A DNA stretch of 64,000 nucleotides from Bacteroidales bacterium UBA5281 (GTDB taxonomy: Bacteria; Bacteroidota; Bacteroidia; Bacteroidales; Lentimicrobiaceae). Both the position numbers and the translations under genes were made by a program. The notes beneath the pieces were generated by a model. It searched no databases and was not told the origin of the DNA. It saw nothing but the letters and a program-made list of their open reading frames with translations. How positions within the stretch are numbered: the stretch's first letter is position 1; every line of letters begins with the position of its first letter. The stretch spans positions 78,361 through 142,360 of the forward strand of contig DHSR01000020.1 of NCBI GenBank assembly GCA_002410555.1, read 5' to 3'. Below, piece by piece: positions 8,570 to 17,687 of this stretch.

Positions 8570-8840
8570 AACGATTAACTAACCTCAAATTCGCGTATAT
8601 ATCCGGCTTATGTATAGCCTCGTGCGGCTTAAATTCAGGTCGGATACCTTATACAAATATAAGAAAGAATTGAATATCCAACTTAGCCAGCATGCTTATT
8701 ATTTACTCGAAAGGATTAAAAAACGCAAACCAGTGCGAATATATCCAACTCTCAGGATAGGAACGAGAAAGTCTGCCCCAAAACCATCTAACCCATAGGA
8801 AAGGGATGGGCACTGCGTGCCAAATGAAGTCTTATTTATT
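8570..8840. repeat. Large direct repeat, copy 1 (left of the DUF1828/DUF6978 pair)
   Basis: Same orientation as the copy at 10326-10595. The core 8673-8840 matches the other copy at 166 of 168 positions without a gap (T/C differences in TACTCG/TACCCG and AAGTCTG/AAGCCTG). The outer 103 bases are only partly alike (AACGATT, GTATATATCCGRCTTAT) with one indel. A motif like TATATCCRRCTT recurs three times inside each copy. The 209 bases from 8841 to 9049 up to the DUF1828 stop are not repeated and hold nothing I can identify. The weak 62-codon plus-strand frame over the repeat is probably not a gene. Confidence 0.9.
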
Positions 8841-9049
8841 ATGTTAATTCAAATAAGGTTCAATCCGGGTTTTGCAGACCTATTGTGCTATCGGCTAACG
8901 GATGTGTGTGTGACTAATTTGAGAGTTCGGGCTGGATTTATCCCACATTAGAAAATTTCCTGCGTGCCGACCCGCCTACCTAACTCATTCATCTCAAATT
9001 GGTTACCCCTCTCATTGGCGGTAGTTCTTTCTTTCGATTAATTTGATTC

Positions 9050-9820
9050 TTAATTCAACGTGAATTCGGAAAGACAAAGTTCTTTCTTACTCCAAGGAAT
9101 GTTTTTTACCCCATAATTCTCTAATGCATATATTATATCTTTTGAAACTTCTTTTTCTATATCATTATATACAACATAATTTTGTGTTTTAGTTTCTCTC
9201 AATTGATTGATGTCATTGAATGCCATAATCGAGGATAGTACAGTATCCTTTTTAGCATTATTAATTGTTTTAATTAAACGCTCTGGCTTATTTTTTGATT
9301 GAGGTATTAAAAAATCAATGTTATGGTCAAATCCACTTTTACCAGTTAATTTTATATCTTTCGAAAAGATTATTCCACTACTTCTAAAAAAGAGTTCAAC
9401 ATCTTCTTTAAATAATGAATAAACAGTCTCTTGTGCAAGATTAAACATATCATTAACTGCTAATATTGCTTGTAATAGATAATGTTTCTTTTGACCAATA
9501 TTATTATATGTAGCATCTACAAAGAGTTCGTCACTATTACCCACTTTTACTCCAAACCCATTTAATGCGGTTTTTAAAATGCTATCTCTTTTTGGTGTGT
9601 TAATCTCAAAGCCTGACATTCTTAAATCAGAGATAGTATAACCATTATCAGTTAATTTTAGGTTTTTTTCATTTTTGATTAAATAAATATCAAGATGGTC
9701 ATTATGTCTGTCTAGAAAAGGGGTAGAAATTGAACAAATTTTACCTTCTTCAACGCTTTTGACTATAGTGTTGTCCTTAATCCACCTTAGATACTCGGTA
9801 ATAACTTGTTGACATTCCAT
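9050..9820 (-). CDS. DUF1828/DUF1829 domain protein
   Basis: 256 residues, no signal peptide or membrane segment, so cytoplasmic. The N-terminal part with DRHNDHLDIYLIKNEKNLKLTDNGYTISDLRMSG fits DUF1828, and the C-terminal half (GFDHNIDFLIPQ, YVVYNDIEKEVS) fits DUF1829, the usual partner domain. Neither domain has a published activity that I know of. The start codon is 2 bases after the stop of the DUF6978 gene, so the two are a tight pair. Low GC and the flanking direct repeats point to horizontal acquisition. A role in defence or as half of a toxin-antitoxin-like pair is only inference from this arrangement. Confidence 0.7.
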   Translation of the reverse strand: MECQQVITEYLRWIKDNTIVKSVEEGKICSISTPFLDRHNDHLDIYLIKNEKNLKLTDNGYTISDLRMSGFEINTPKRDSILKTALNGFGVKVGNSDELFVDATYNNIGQKKHYLLQAILAVNDMFNLAQETVYSLFKEDVELFFRSSGIIFSKDIKLTGKSGFDHNIDFLIPQSKNKPERLIKTINNAKKDTVLSSIMAFNDINQLRETKTQNYVVYNDIEKEVSKDIIYALENYGVKNIPWSKKELCLSEFTLN

Positions 9821-9822
9821 CT

Positions 9823-10260
9823 TTAAAACATTGGTATTTCAATAGTTGGTACTCTTTTAATATTACAAAAATACAATATTTTAGTGAATACTCTTTCTAT
9901 TGAGTCTGTTTCTTCTATTCCAATAACAGAAACTGGGTATGCAAACTTATCATTAAAACCTTCTTTGTAAAGGTGAATATGTTGACCTTCAAATTTTTCT
10001 CCATCAGGGTTTGTGTGTCTACCACCATTGTCATAACGAAGCATTATAATGGTTTGTCTGTAGCGCTTGTTTACAGTATATTTTAAGATTTCAATACTCC
10101 CCCGATAAAAATCTATGAGAAAAATATCTTTACTTGACAATGAATTTATTTGTCTAGTCCAATGAATTGGTGCGGGACCAAGTTCAATTGGCGTTGATGA
10201 ATCATCAAAAACCTTTTCTTGACTCATTAAAAAGTCATATTCACTTTGAGTAATCCCCAT
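9823..10260 (-). CDS. DUF6978-like small protein, partner of DUF1828
   Basis: 145 residues, cytoplasmic. The conserved-looking stretches are LIDFYRGSIE, RQTIIMLRYDNGGRHTNPDG and GQHIHLYKEGFNDKFAYPV. The RYD-x-G ... NPDG ... HIHLY-x-EG order fits the DUF6978 family as I know it. The paired His residues (HIH) and acidic residues could form a metal or nucleic-acid-processing site, but no activity is established. First gene of a two-gene unit with DUF1828; its ATG lies 66 bases from repeat copy 2. It could be the toxin-like or the regulatory member; the sequence does not decide. Confidence 0.6.
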   Translation of the reverse strand: MGITQSEYDFLMSQEKVFDDSSTPIELGPAPIHWTRQINSLSSKDIFLIDFYRGSIEILKYTVNKRYRQTIIMLRYDNGGRHTNPDGEKFEGQHIHLYKEGFNDKFAYPVSVIGIEETDSIERVFTKILYFCNIKRVPTIEIPMF

Positions 10261-10325
10261 AGTTTTTGATTTTAAATATAATTCAATTGTTCAGATTTTT
10301 TAGGCTTTGATTCAGAATTACTGCC

Positions 10326-10595
10326 AACGATTGACTATACGCAAGATTGTGTATATATCCGACTTATCTATAGCTCAATAATTTCTATTAATCCAACAGA
10401 AGTCTCTGCTAAGATAGAAAGTTTTTAAATATCCAACTTAGCCAGCATGCTTATTATTTACCCGAAAGGATTAAAAAACGCAAACCAGTGCGAATATATC
10501 CAACTCTCAGGATAGGAACGAGAAAGCCTGCCCCAAAACCATCTAACCCATAGGAAAGGGATGGGCACTGCGTGCCAAATGAAGTCTTATTTATT
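10326..10595. repeat. Large direct repeat, copy 2 (right of the DUF1828/DUF6978 pair)
   Basis: Direct copy of 8570-8840; the core 10428-10595 is almost identical (166/168). Read on the minus strand, each copy sits immediately upstream of an accessory gene, as if repeat plus gene(s) were the unit. In that orientation a short stem CGCA/TGCG followed by six T lies inside the core, like a weak terminator. The remaining 239 bases to the end of glnN (10596-10834) hold no gene I can support. Confidence 0.9.
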
Positions 10596-10834
10596 GGTGA
10601 CAAGCTTTATTTTCAAAAATTAAGTTTAAAATCAATAGTGAATTTCAAATTATTATCTGTCTTTTTTAATCCATTCCCAGTTTCAAAAACTAAAATTAAA
10701 GGTTTCCTGAGCCATGCTTCGCAAACAGGATAAAACTGCCTGATAAATGTATATCTCTGAAAGGTGGACGGTTGAACTATTGCTCAAAGTGCACCAGAAC
10801 CTTAAATAACGGTGAATTAAAAGGCTATGCTTCC

Positions 10835-13024
10835 CTATCGGATAAACAGCAATTCGCGGTATTTGGGCAGGGGCCACATTTCATTGTCTACCATCAATTC
10901 AAGCTTGTCGGCGTGATATCTTATTTGCTCGAAAAAGGCAAATACTTCATCACGGTAAGCCAATGCCTTTGCCGGGTAATCTTCAATGGTATTTGCTTGT
11001 CGCCTGGCTTCAGTCATTTGAATTACCTTATCGCGAATTTCATTGATGTGGTCTGACATTTCGCGTATCGCATCCATCTGATTTTTGGCCAGCGTGAGAT
11101 AAGTCTTTCCATCAAGCACTTCTTTAAGTCCCTTTACATTGTTAATGAGTTCATTCTGGTATTTGATGGCGGTAGGAATAATGTGGTTGATGGCCAGATC
11201 GCCCATCACTCTCGATTCAATCTGGATTTTACTAATGTAGTTTTCCAGTTTCATTTCATACCGCGCATGTATTTCGCGGGAGGTAAGCACCTCGTGACTT
11301 TCAAACATTTTAATGGATGCTGGTTCAAGTAAGGACTTTAAAGCCCTGGGTGTATCGGGCAGATTGGGCAACCCCCGATGCTTTGCTTGCTCAATCCAGG
11401 CATCACTATAGCTATTGCCTTCAAAACAAATACGCCGGGATTCCTTAAAATAGTTTTTCATAATGAAAAACAGCGCATTGTCTTTACGCATGCCTTTCGC
11501 CATCAAAGCATCCACCTCAGAACGGAAATGACGCAATTGTTCAGCTACAATAATGTTCAGAGCAATCATGGGTATGGCACAACTGGAGGAGGATCCCACA
11601 GCACGGAATTCAAACTTATTGCCTGTAAAAGCGAAAGGTGAGGTACGGTTGCGATCGGTATTATCGAGTAGTATTTCCGGTATCCGGGGTATATTCAGGT
11701 TATTCCCGTTGGTTTCGCCTGCTTTGGTAAATACTTTTTTATCTGTTTTTAAAATTCTTTCAATGGTATCAGTAAGCTGTGTGCCGATAAATGCAGAGAT
11801 AATCGCAGGCGGCGCTTCATGGGCTCCCAGTCTGAGGTCGTTACCTGCCGATGCGATATAGGCGCGCAGTACCGGTGAGTGCCTGTCGAGGGCTTTAAGA
11901 ATATTGGCCAGAAAAACCAGAAAGCGTAAATTTGTTTTGGCGGAACGGCCCGGGGAAAGCAGGTTTTCGCCTGCATCATTTTGCAACGACCAGTTGTTGT
12001 GCTTGCCCGAACCATTCACTCCCGAATATGGCTTTTCGTGAAGCAAAACATTGTATCCATGACGTTTGCCTACTTTTTCGAGCAGATACATGACCAACTG
12101 ATTGTGATCCACAGCCACATTCACCTCTTCGAATATGGGTGCAACTTCAAACTGATTTGGAGCAACCTCATTGTGACGGGTACGCACCGGAATGCCCAGC
12201 CGATGTGCTTCATATTCAAATTCGCGCATAAAATCCATCACCTTTTCAGGGATTATACCAAAATAATGATCAGAAAGCTGCTGATCCTTGGCACTGGAGT
12301 GCCCAAAAAGGGTGCGACCGGTAAGCATCAGGTCAGGACGTGCATTGAACAATGCGCTGTCTACCAGAAAATATTCCTGCTCCCAACCCAGAGTGGCCGT
12401 TACGCGTTTGGTATTTTTATCGAAATATTGACATACGGCAAGTGCCTCACGATCAAGTGAAAATGATGCCTTCAGCAATGGTGTTTTATAATCGAGAGCT
12501 TCGCCGGTGTAGGAAACAAAAATGGTGGGAATACAAAGCGTCTGATCAATAATAAAGGCAGGAGAAGTGGGATCCCAGGCAGTGTAGCCCCGCGCTTCAA
12601 AGGTGTTGCGAATGCCACCACTTGGAAAGCTGGAAGCATCAGGCTCCTGCTGAATAAGTTCATTTACATTGAACGATTCCAAAGCCTTGCCATTTGGAGA
12701 GAGTTGCAGAAAAGCATCATGTTTTTCGGCCGTACTTCCCGTAAGGGGATGAAACCAATGAGAAAAATGAGTTGCTCCTTTACCTATTGCCCAGGCTTTC
12801 ATTGCTGAAGCTACCTGATCGGCAACCAACCGGCTGATCTTTTCACCCGTCTCGCTGGCTTTTCTCACACTTTCAAATGCTTCACGCGACATAAATTCAC
12901 GCATCTTATCATAATTGAAGGTAAGTTCTCCATAATAATCGGAAATTTTGCCTTCAATTTCAGGCATAATCCGGCGAGGGCGGGACAACGCCATTTCAAT
13001 AGCCTTAAAACGAATGTTGCTCAT
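10835..13024 (-). CDS. glnN: Glutamine synthetase type III
   Basis: 729 residues, the length and form of the large type III glutamine synthetase found in Bacteroidota and cyanobacteria: ATP-dependent condensation of ammonia and glutamate, cytoplasmic, usually a double-ring dodecamer. Seen: FSHWFHPLTG near residue 88, GWEQEYFLVD, the RTRHNEVAPNQFEVAP metal/substrate segment, GVNGSGKHNNWSLQ, a type III hallmark, and a C-terminal helical extension. Monocistronic, with no glnB/amtB neighbour. Its 3' side borders the accessory patch, which therefore begins right after this core gene. Confidence 0.95.
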   Translation of the reverse strand: MSNIRFKAIEMALSRPRRIMPEIEGKISDYYGELTFNYDKMREFMSREAFESVRKASETGEKISRLVADQVASAMKAWAIGKGATHFSHWFHPLTGSTAEKHDAFLQLSPNGKALESFNVNELIQQEPDASSFPSGGIRNTFEARGYTAWDPTSPAFIIDQTLCIPTIFVSYTGEALDYKTPLLKASFSLDREALAVCQYFDKNTKRVTATLGWEQEYFLVDSALFNARPDLMLTGRTLFGHSSAKDQQLSDHYFGIIPEKVMDFMREFEYEAHRLGIPVRTRHNEVAPNQFEVAPIFEEVNVAVDHNQLVMYLLEKVGKRHGYNVLLHEKPYSGVNGSGKHNNWSLQNDAGENLLSPGRSAKTNLRFLVFLANILKALDRHSPVLRAYIASAGNDLRLGAHEAPPAIISAFIGTQLTDTIERILKTDKKVFTKAGETNGNNLNIPRIPEILLDNTDRNRTSPFAFTGNKFEFRAVGSSSSCAIPMIALNIIVAEQLRHFRSEVDALMAKGMRKDNALFFIMKNYFKESRRICFEGNSYSDAWIEQAKHRGLPNLPDTPRALKSLLEPASIKMFESHEVLTSREIHARYEMKLENYISKIQIESRVMGDLAINHIIPTAIKYQNELINNVKGLKEVLDGKTYLTLAKNQMDAIREMSDHINEIRDKVIQMTEARRQANTIEDYPAKALAYRDEVFAFFEQIRYHADKLELMVDNEMWPLPKYRELLFIR

Positions 13025-13105
13025 GGTTTTGATTGGTTGAAAACAGAGATAACAAACATCATTTTAGATGAATTGTTTATTTTATTAAAATATGCTACTT
13101 TTAAG

Positions 13106-14578
13106 TTACACATTAATGCTGTCTCCTTGTTTTTTACGCCGCGAAACAAGCAAAACACCCAAAAAAACAATAAATCCATTTAATAACAGCAATTCGAAGC
13201 CAAATTTATAACCATTTAACAACTGCTCTGAATATTCATTTATGAAATAACAAATAATTGGGGATGCTATGGCAATGAATGGTATTATGCGATCATTGGC
13301 GATGCGTTTGGTGAGCAGACCGAAGGCAAAAAGTCCCAATAAGGGGCCATAAGTATAACCGGCAATGGTAAACAGTTTATTAATTACAGATTCATCACTA
13401 ATGGCCCTGAAAAATATAATGAGTCCGGTAAGAAAGAGCGCAAATCCTATATGAACAGCCATACGGGTTTTTACACGCTGCTGTTCACTTAAAAGAGAGT
13501 TCTCGTTTAGTCCTAAAATATCAATGCTGAATGAAGTGGTGAGTGCAGTAAGCGATCCATCGGCACTGGAATAGGCTGCTGCCACCAATCCTATCAGAAA
13601 AACGATGCCCATAAAAGTCCCATGATACTTAAGGGCGATCAGGGGAAAGAGATCATCGGTACGTTCAGGAATAGCAATACCCATCTGCTCTGCATATATA
13701 TACAACATAGCACCAAGGCTTAAAAACAGCAGGTTGACCGGGATTAAAGACCAGCTCATCAGATAGATGTTTTTTTTGGCATCCTTCAGGTTACGGCAGG
13801 TCAGGTTTTTCTGCATCATATCCTGATCCAGTCCGGTCATAACTATGGCAATAAAGGCTCCACTCACAAATTGCTTCAAAAAATGCCGCTTTTCATTGAT
13901 TTCGGTAAAGAACATTTTTGAATACTGACTGGATTCTATTTCCCGGATCATTCCGGTGAAACTCAGTCCCAGCTCCCTCGAAATCATTATTGAAGAAACC
14001 ACCACTGCAGCCAGCATAAAAGTAGTTTGTAAAGTATCTGTCCAGACTATTGTTTTGATGCCACCGCGGAAAGTATACAACAAAATCAGGCTCATAAAAA
14101 TACCCACATTCAATATAAAAGGTAAATTCCAGGCATCAAAAACAAATATCTGAAGCACATTTACCACGAGGAAGACCCGGAAAGAAGAACCAATACTGCG
14201 AGATAAAATAAAAAAAGAAGCTCCGGTCTTATAGGTTCGGTTTCCAAAGCGCTGCCTGAGGTAGGTGTAAATTGAGGTGAGATTGCGTCCGTAATATACC
14301 GGTAGCAGGACGCCGGCAATAAATGCATAGCCCAGCAGATAGCCCAGTACAAGAACCATATATGAAAATGCACTGTTTCCCACTTCACCTGGAATGGAAA
14401 TAAAAGTAACTCCCGAAAGGGAAGCTCCGATCATGCCATAAGCTACTACATACCAGGGAGAATTGCGGTTACCGGTAAAATAGGTAGCATTGTTCGATTT
14501 GCGGCCAGTAACTCCGGCGATGATAAAAAGCAATATTGAGTAGGCCAGAAATACGCCCAGAATAATTACGGGAGGCAC
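13106..14578 (-). CDS. Sodium:solute symporter (SSS family)
   Basis: 490 residues with about 13 transmembrane segments, starting with a hydrophobic N-terminal helix and ending in a short basic tail. GASLSGVTFISIPG near residue 52 and the helix around GRNLTSIYTYLRQRFGNRTY are typical of the SSS (PF00474) family, which imports sugars, amino acids, vitamins or sialic acid with Na+. The substrate cannot be read. The start is GTG at 14578; no in-frame ATG exists between it and the upstream stop. It starts 11 bases after gmhB, so it is probably the last gene of the heptose operon, although this position may be fortuitous. Confidence 0.85.
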   Translation of the reverse strand: MPPVIILGVFLAYSILLFIIAGVTGRKSNNATYFTGNRNSPWYVVAYGMIGASLSGVTFISIPGEVGNSAFSYMVLVLGYLLGYAFIAGVLLPVYYGRNLTSIYTYLRQRFGNRTYKTGASFFILSRSIGSSFRVFLVVNVLQIFVFDAWNLPFILNVGIFMSLILLYTFRGGIKTIVWTDTLQTTFMLAAVVVSSIMISRELGLSFTGMIREIESSQYSKMFFTEINEKRHFLKQFVSGAFIAIVMTGLDQDMMQKNLTCRNLKDAKKNIYLMSWSLIPVNLLFLSLGAMLYIYAEQMGIAIPERTDDLFPLIALKYHGTFMGIVFLIGLVAAAYSSADGSLTALTTSFSIDILGLNENSLLSEQQRVKTRMAVHIGFALFLTGLIIFFRAISDESVINKLFTIAGYTYGPLLGLFAFGLLTKRIANDRIIPFIAIASPIICYFINEYSEQLLNGYKFGFELLLLNGFIVFLGVLLVSRRKKQGDSINV

Positions 14579-14589
14579 GAAGTCAGCAG

Positions 14590-15153
14590 TTAGGGTTGGT
14601 TTTTAATGTCGCGTGCAAAGGTAATTAAATCATCATAGCGCCAGTCGACCTGATGTAATCCATTAAAATGAGCAGGAAAGTTTCCAATAAAAACCGTTTT
14701 CATTCCCAGACGTTTACCAAAAAGCATGTCTCCCGGTGAATCTCCAACCATAATGGATTTCTTAAAACTGATTTCGGGGTAATCTTTTTTGGCCATTAAG
14801 CCCATGCCTACATTTGGTTTGCGGCTATGGTGATTCTCTTTTTCCAGGTGGGGCGAATGGTAAATGGCATCAATGCGTCCGCCGGATGATAGTATCTCAG
14901 AAAGCATTTTTTTATGCAGGTCATCCAGATCAGATGAACTCATCAACCCTTTGCCCACCCCCTGCTGATTGGTGACCATTACAATGCGGCCAAAAATACT
15001 GGCAAATACAGGGAGCGCTTCAAGTACACCATTGGCAAACACAAACTGAGCCCAGGAGCGCACATAATCGCCCGGCAGTTTCTGGTTTATCACGCCATCC
15101 CGGTCGAGGAAGAGTGACCAGGTTTTATCAATATTTAAACCGGAGAAATTCAT
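14590..15153 (-). CDS. gmhB: D-glycero-D-manno-heptose 1,7-bisphosphate 7-phosphatase
   Basis: 187 residues, HAD-superfamily IIIA phosphatase. FLDRDGVIN holds the nucleophile D17 and acid/base D19; VTNQQGVGKG and MVGDSPGDM give motifs II and IV. It removes the 7-phosphate of heptose bisphosphate in ADP- or GDP-heptose synthesis. The ATG at 15153 puts the HAD motif at the expected distance from the N-terminus; a longer frame to 15369 lies entirely over hddC and is rejected. It overlaps the end of hddC by 26 bases, so the genes are translationally linked. With hddA and hddC in the same operon, the substrate is most likely the alpha-anomer of the GDP pathway. Confidence 0.9.
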   Translation of the reverse strand: MNFSGLNIDKTWSLFLDRDGVINQKLPGDYVRSWAQFVFANGVLEALPVFASIFGRIVMVTNQQGVGKGLMSSSDLDDLHKKMLSEILSSGGRIDAIYHSPHLEKENHHSRKPNVGMGLMAKKDYPEISFKKSIMVGDSPGDMLFGKRLGMKTVFIGNFPAHFNGLHQVDWRYDDLITFARDIKNQP

Positions 15154-15844
15154 GCTGTGCGCGTTTGTAATCTTCAGGAATGCCAATATCGAGGAAGTAG
15201 GCATCGAATGCCTGCCCATAGAGTTGCTCTTTTTTGACCAGTTCAGGAAAAAGGTCTTTTTCTGCAGAAAAAATTTCAGGCAGATTAAGCTTTTTAAAAA
15301 AGCGGGAGGCAAACAGATAAATACCACCATTAATGAGGCTTTCACCACTTTGAGCCAGCTTTTCAGCAAAAGAAGTAATCACCCCTACTCTATTCATTTT
15401 AACCGTTCCATATCTGCTGGCATCACTTACTTTGCGAAGGGCCACTGAAACAGGTGCCAGTTCCTCCACATGCTTCTGGAAAAACTTATCCAGGTCGATA
15501 TTAAACATGGTATCGCCGTTCATTACCATAAAATGAGGGGTTTGCACCCGTGAAAATGCAAATTTAATGGCCCCACCTGTACCCATGGGCTGGGGTTCGG
15601 CAGCGTATTCCAGTTCAAGTTCTTTATAGCTGTCACCAAAAAAAGTTTCAATGACCTGTCCAAGGTATCCTGTTGAAAAAATAACGCGTTTAAAACCCAG
15701 GCTATGGATAAAATCGAGCTGGTATTCCAGAAACGGCTTGTTGTTTATGGGCGCCATGGGTTTGGGCAGGTCGGGCACCGCTTCACGAAGTCTGGAACCG
15801 CTGCCACCGGCTAAAATGATAATATCTGGCAATGACATGAACAT
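15128..15844 (-). CDS. hddC: D-glycero-alpha-D-manno-heptose-1-phosphate guanylyltransferase
   Basis: 238 residues, nucleotidyltransferase fold. The signature LAGGSGSRLREAVPDLPKPM (about 12-31) and the downstream GDTMFNID metal site are those of sugar-1-phosphate nucleotidyltransferases; EYAAEPQPMGTGGAI is the substrate loop. The position between gmhA and gmhB and next to an HddA-like kinase assigns it to GDP-heptose formation. It starts at the ATG at 15844, which overlaps the gmhA stop by one base (TAATG); a second in-frame ATG two codons in (15838) is also possible. Confidence 0.88.
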   Translation of the reverse strand: MFMSLPDIIILAGGSGSRLREAVPDLPKPMAPINNKPFLEYQLDFIHSLGFKRVIFSTGYLGQVIETFFGDSYKELELEYAAEPQPMGTGGAIKFAFSRVQTPHFMVMNGDTMFNIDLDKFFQKHVEELAPVSVALRKVSDASRYGTVKMNRVGVITSFAEKLAQSGESLINGGIYLFASRFFKKLNLPEIFSAEKDLFPELVKKEQLYGQAFDAYFLDIGIPEDYKRAQHEFLRFKY

Positions 15845-16422
15845 TATCGGGGAAATAATTCTGATTCAACAAGTTCACAAATGATGTGTCCAAGCGTAAT
15901 GTGTGATTCCTGAATGCGCGGAGTATCGCCTGAGGGGATATTGAGCAGCAAATCACACAAGGGATTTAAATTACCACCCGACTTTCCGGTCATACCCACG
16001 ACGATAAGGCCTATTTCACGTGCGGCAGTGGCGGCTTTCAGTATGTTGGGCGAATTTCCGGAGGTAGATAAAGCCACCAACACATCACCCGGCTTACCAG
16101 CTGCGAAGATCATTCGGGCATACACATCATCAAAGGAATAATCATTTCCCACAGCCGTTAAAAAGCTGGTATTCACATGTAATGCTTCGGCATTGAGCGG
16201 AGCGCGGTCATAATAAAATCTACCTGACAACTCTGCCGCCAGGTGCTGCGCATCAGCGGCACTTCCGCCATTCCCGCATAAAAGGACTTTCCCCCCGTTG
16301 CGATAGCAGTTAACGATAGCATCGATTACTTTACGGGTAGTAGCCAGCAGATTTTCATCGGCAAGAACCAGTGCCTTAACTGCGATGGACGATTGAATAA
16401 TTTCCTTGATTCTTGTATACAT
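15844..16422 (-). CDS. gmhA: Sedoheptulose 7-phosphate isomerase
   Basis: 192 residues, SIS-domain isomerase that converts sedoheptulose 7-phosphate to D-glycero-D-manno-heptose 7-phosphate, the first step of heptose synthesis. Seen: GNGGSAADAQHLAAEL, the typical phosphate/zinc site, SGRFYYDRAPL, and STSGNSPNIL. The ATG at 16422 is chosen because it matches family length; the frame continues upstream into hddA sequence, which is not used. Second gene of the hddA-gmhA-hddC-gmhB operon. Confidence 0.95.
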   Translation of the reverse strand: MYTRIKEIIQSSIAVKALVLADENLLATTRKVIDAIVNCYRNGGKVLLCGNGGSAADAQHLAAELSGRFYYDRAPLNAEALHVNTSFLTAVGNDYSFDDVYARMIFAAGKPGDVLVALSTSGNSPNILKAATAAREIGLIVVGMTGKSGGNLNPLCDLLLNIPSGDTPRIQESHITLGHIICELVESELFPR

Positions 16423-16483
16423 ATTTATAGCTTTGCGGCAAAAATAAGCAAAACAGCAATAGGAATTATGCCTATAACTATGC

Positions 16484-17506
16484 TTAAATACTCCAGGTAG
16501 TGAGTCCGAATGAAGTGAAATCGTATCTTTTGGCTTCTCCGCCAAATTTCTTCAGTGCATGGATCACTGAATTGCGGGTTTCACCGGGACAATAAAAGAT
16601 CATAAAACCACCGCCACCGGCTCCACTGATCTTACCGCCCGAAGCTCCGGCTTTTCGCACTGTATCATATATGTCATCAATCAGTGGGTTTGTAATGCCA
16701 TCGGCCATTCGTTTTTTGTTCCTCCATCCAAAGTCAAGGATTTCGCCAATGCTGTCAAGTTCCCCTTTAAGCAAAGCCTCTTTCATCATTACTGCCTGAT
16801 CCTTAAGCTGATGCATGGCTTCAATAGACCGTTGATTTTTATTAATAACATTGGTAGCCTGGGTTTCAATAATGGTTGAGGAATAGCGGCTGGTCTGAGT
16901 GTAGTAAAGTACCAGATTATGTGCCAGTTCATTGAGATAAATATCCTTTATTCTCAAAGGATTAACAATTACTTTGTTATTGGCTGAAAATTCCATAAAA
17001 TTAACTCCGCCAAAAGTAGCGGCATATTGATCCTGTTTGCCTCCGGCCATTCCCAGATCGACGCGTTCAATATCATAAGCCAGTTGAGCAAGATCATACT
17101 CTCCCAATGGAAGTTTAAGCCATTCAGCGAAAGCGCCCAAAATGGCCACCACCAGCGTAGATGAAGTGCCCAGCCCCGACCCGGGCAGGGCATCCACGTA
17201 AGTGGTAAGGGTAAAAGCCAACGGTTTATGGATGAAATCACGGATAACCCGGTTATAAACACCACGGTGAAGATCCAGATTTCCATCAATGGGCAGGCTC
17301 TGTGTTAAATCAAATTCAAAAAACTCGTTTTTATCCGTAGAATGCAATACTATTTTATTGTCATTTCTGGGTTCAATGCTGGCATAAGCGTAAAGGCTGA
17401 TGGTAGCATTCAGGATGGCTCCGCCATATATGTCTGAATAGGGGGCAACGTCGGTACCGCCACCGGCCAAACCCAGACGAAGCGGAGCTTTTGATCTGTA
17501 TAACAT
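16484..17506 (-). CDS. hddA: D-glycero-alpha-D-manno-heptose 7-phosphate kinase
   Basis: 340 residues, GHMP-family sugar kinase. N-terminal RSKAPLRLGLAGGGTD is the family start; the ATP loop is LPGSGLGTSSTLVVA and the C-terminal GHMP motif is KISGAGGGGFMIFY. It phosphorylates heptose 7-phosphate at C1, giving the alpha-1,7-bisphosphate used in the GDP-heptose branch (the ADP branch uses the unrelated HldE). ATG at 17506. First gene of the four-gene heptose operon, 61 bases upstream of gmhA. Confidence 0.9.
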   Translation of the reverse strand: MLYRSKAPLRLGLAGGGTDVAPYSDIYGGAILNATISLYAYASIEPRNDNKIVLHSTDKNEFFEFDLTQSLPIDGNLDLHRGVYNRVIRDFIHKPLAFTLTTYVDALPGSGLGTSSTLVVAILGAFAEWLKLPLGEYDLAQLAYDIERVDLGMAGGKQDQYAATFGGVNFMEFSANNKVIVNPLRIKDIYLNELAHNLVLYYTQTSRYSSTIIETQATNVINKNQRSIEAMHQLKDQAVMMKEALLKGELDSIGEILDFGWRNKKRMADGITNPLIDDIYDTVRKAGASGGKISGAGGGGFMIFYCPGETRNSVIHALKKFGGEAKRYDFTSFGLTTWSI

Positions 17507-17687
17507 ACGCAACTCTTTTTTTTACTACAATCCAACGGTTTAAGCACTTAATTGTTGCTTATATGCGCTGATAGCAATGTTGTTCATCAGCAAAGATAAT
17601 TGATAATACATCTTAACCGGGGATAAAAACCATTTAACGACCTCTTTATCAACCTAAAAACGACTATTGCCCTAAAACCCAATGTCT

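Noticed and set aside
8610..8798. A 62-codon plus-strand frame over repeat copy 1
   Set aside because: It exists because the repeat happens to be open in this frame; the first 20 codons are not kept in copy 2 and composition is not protein-like.
8570..10595. Integron attC sites
   Set aside because: One RYYYAAC-like word (GTTTAAC) is present near copy 1 but no matching GTTRRRY partner or extended imperfect palindrome, and no integron integrase is in the window.
10683..10877. A 64-codon minus-strand frame between repeat copy 2 and glnN
   Set aside because: It overlaps the end of glnN by over 40 bases in another frame, with no ribosome-binding context or family similarity.
11981..12460. Long open frame antisense to glnN (159 codons)
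   Set aside because: Shadow frame; glnN is certain and the antisense product has no protein-like pattern.
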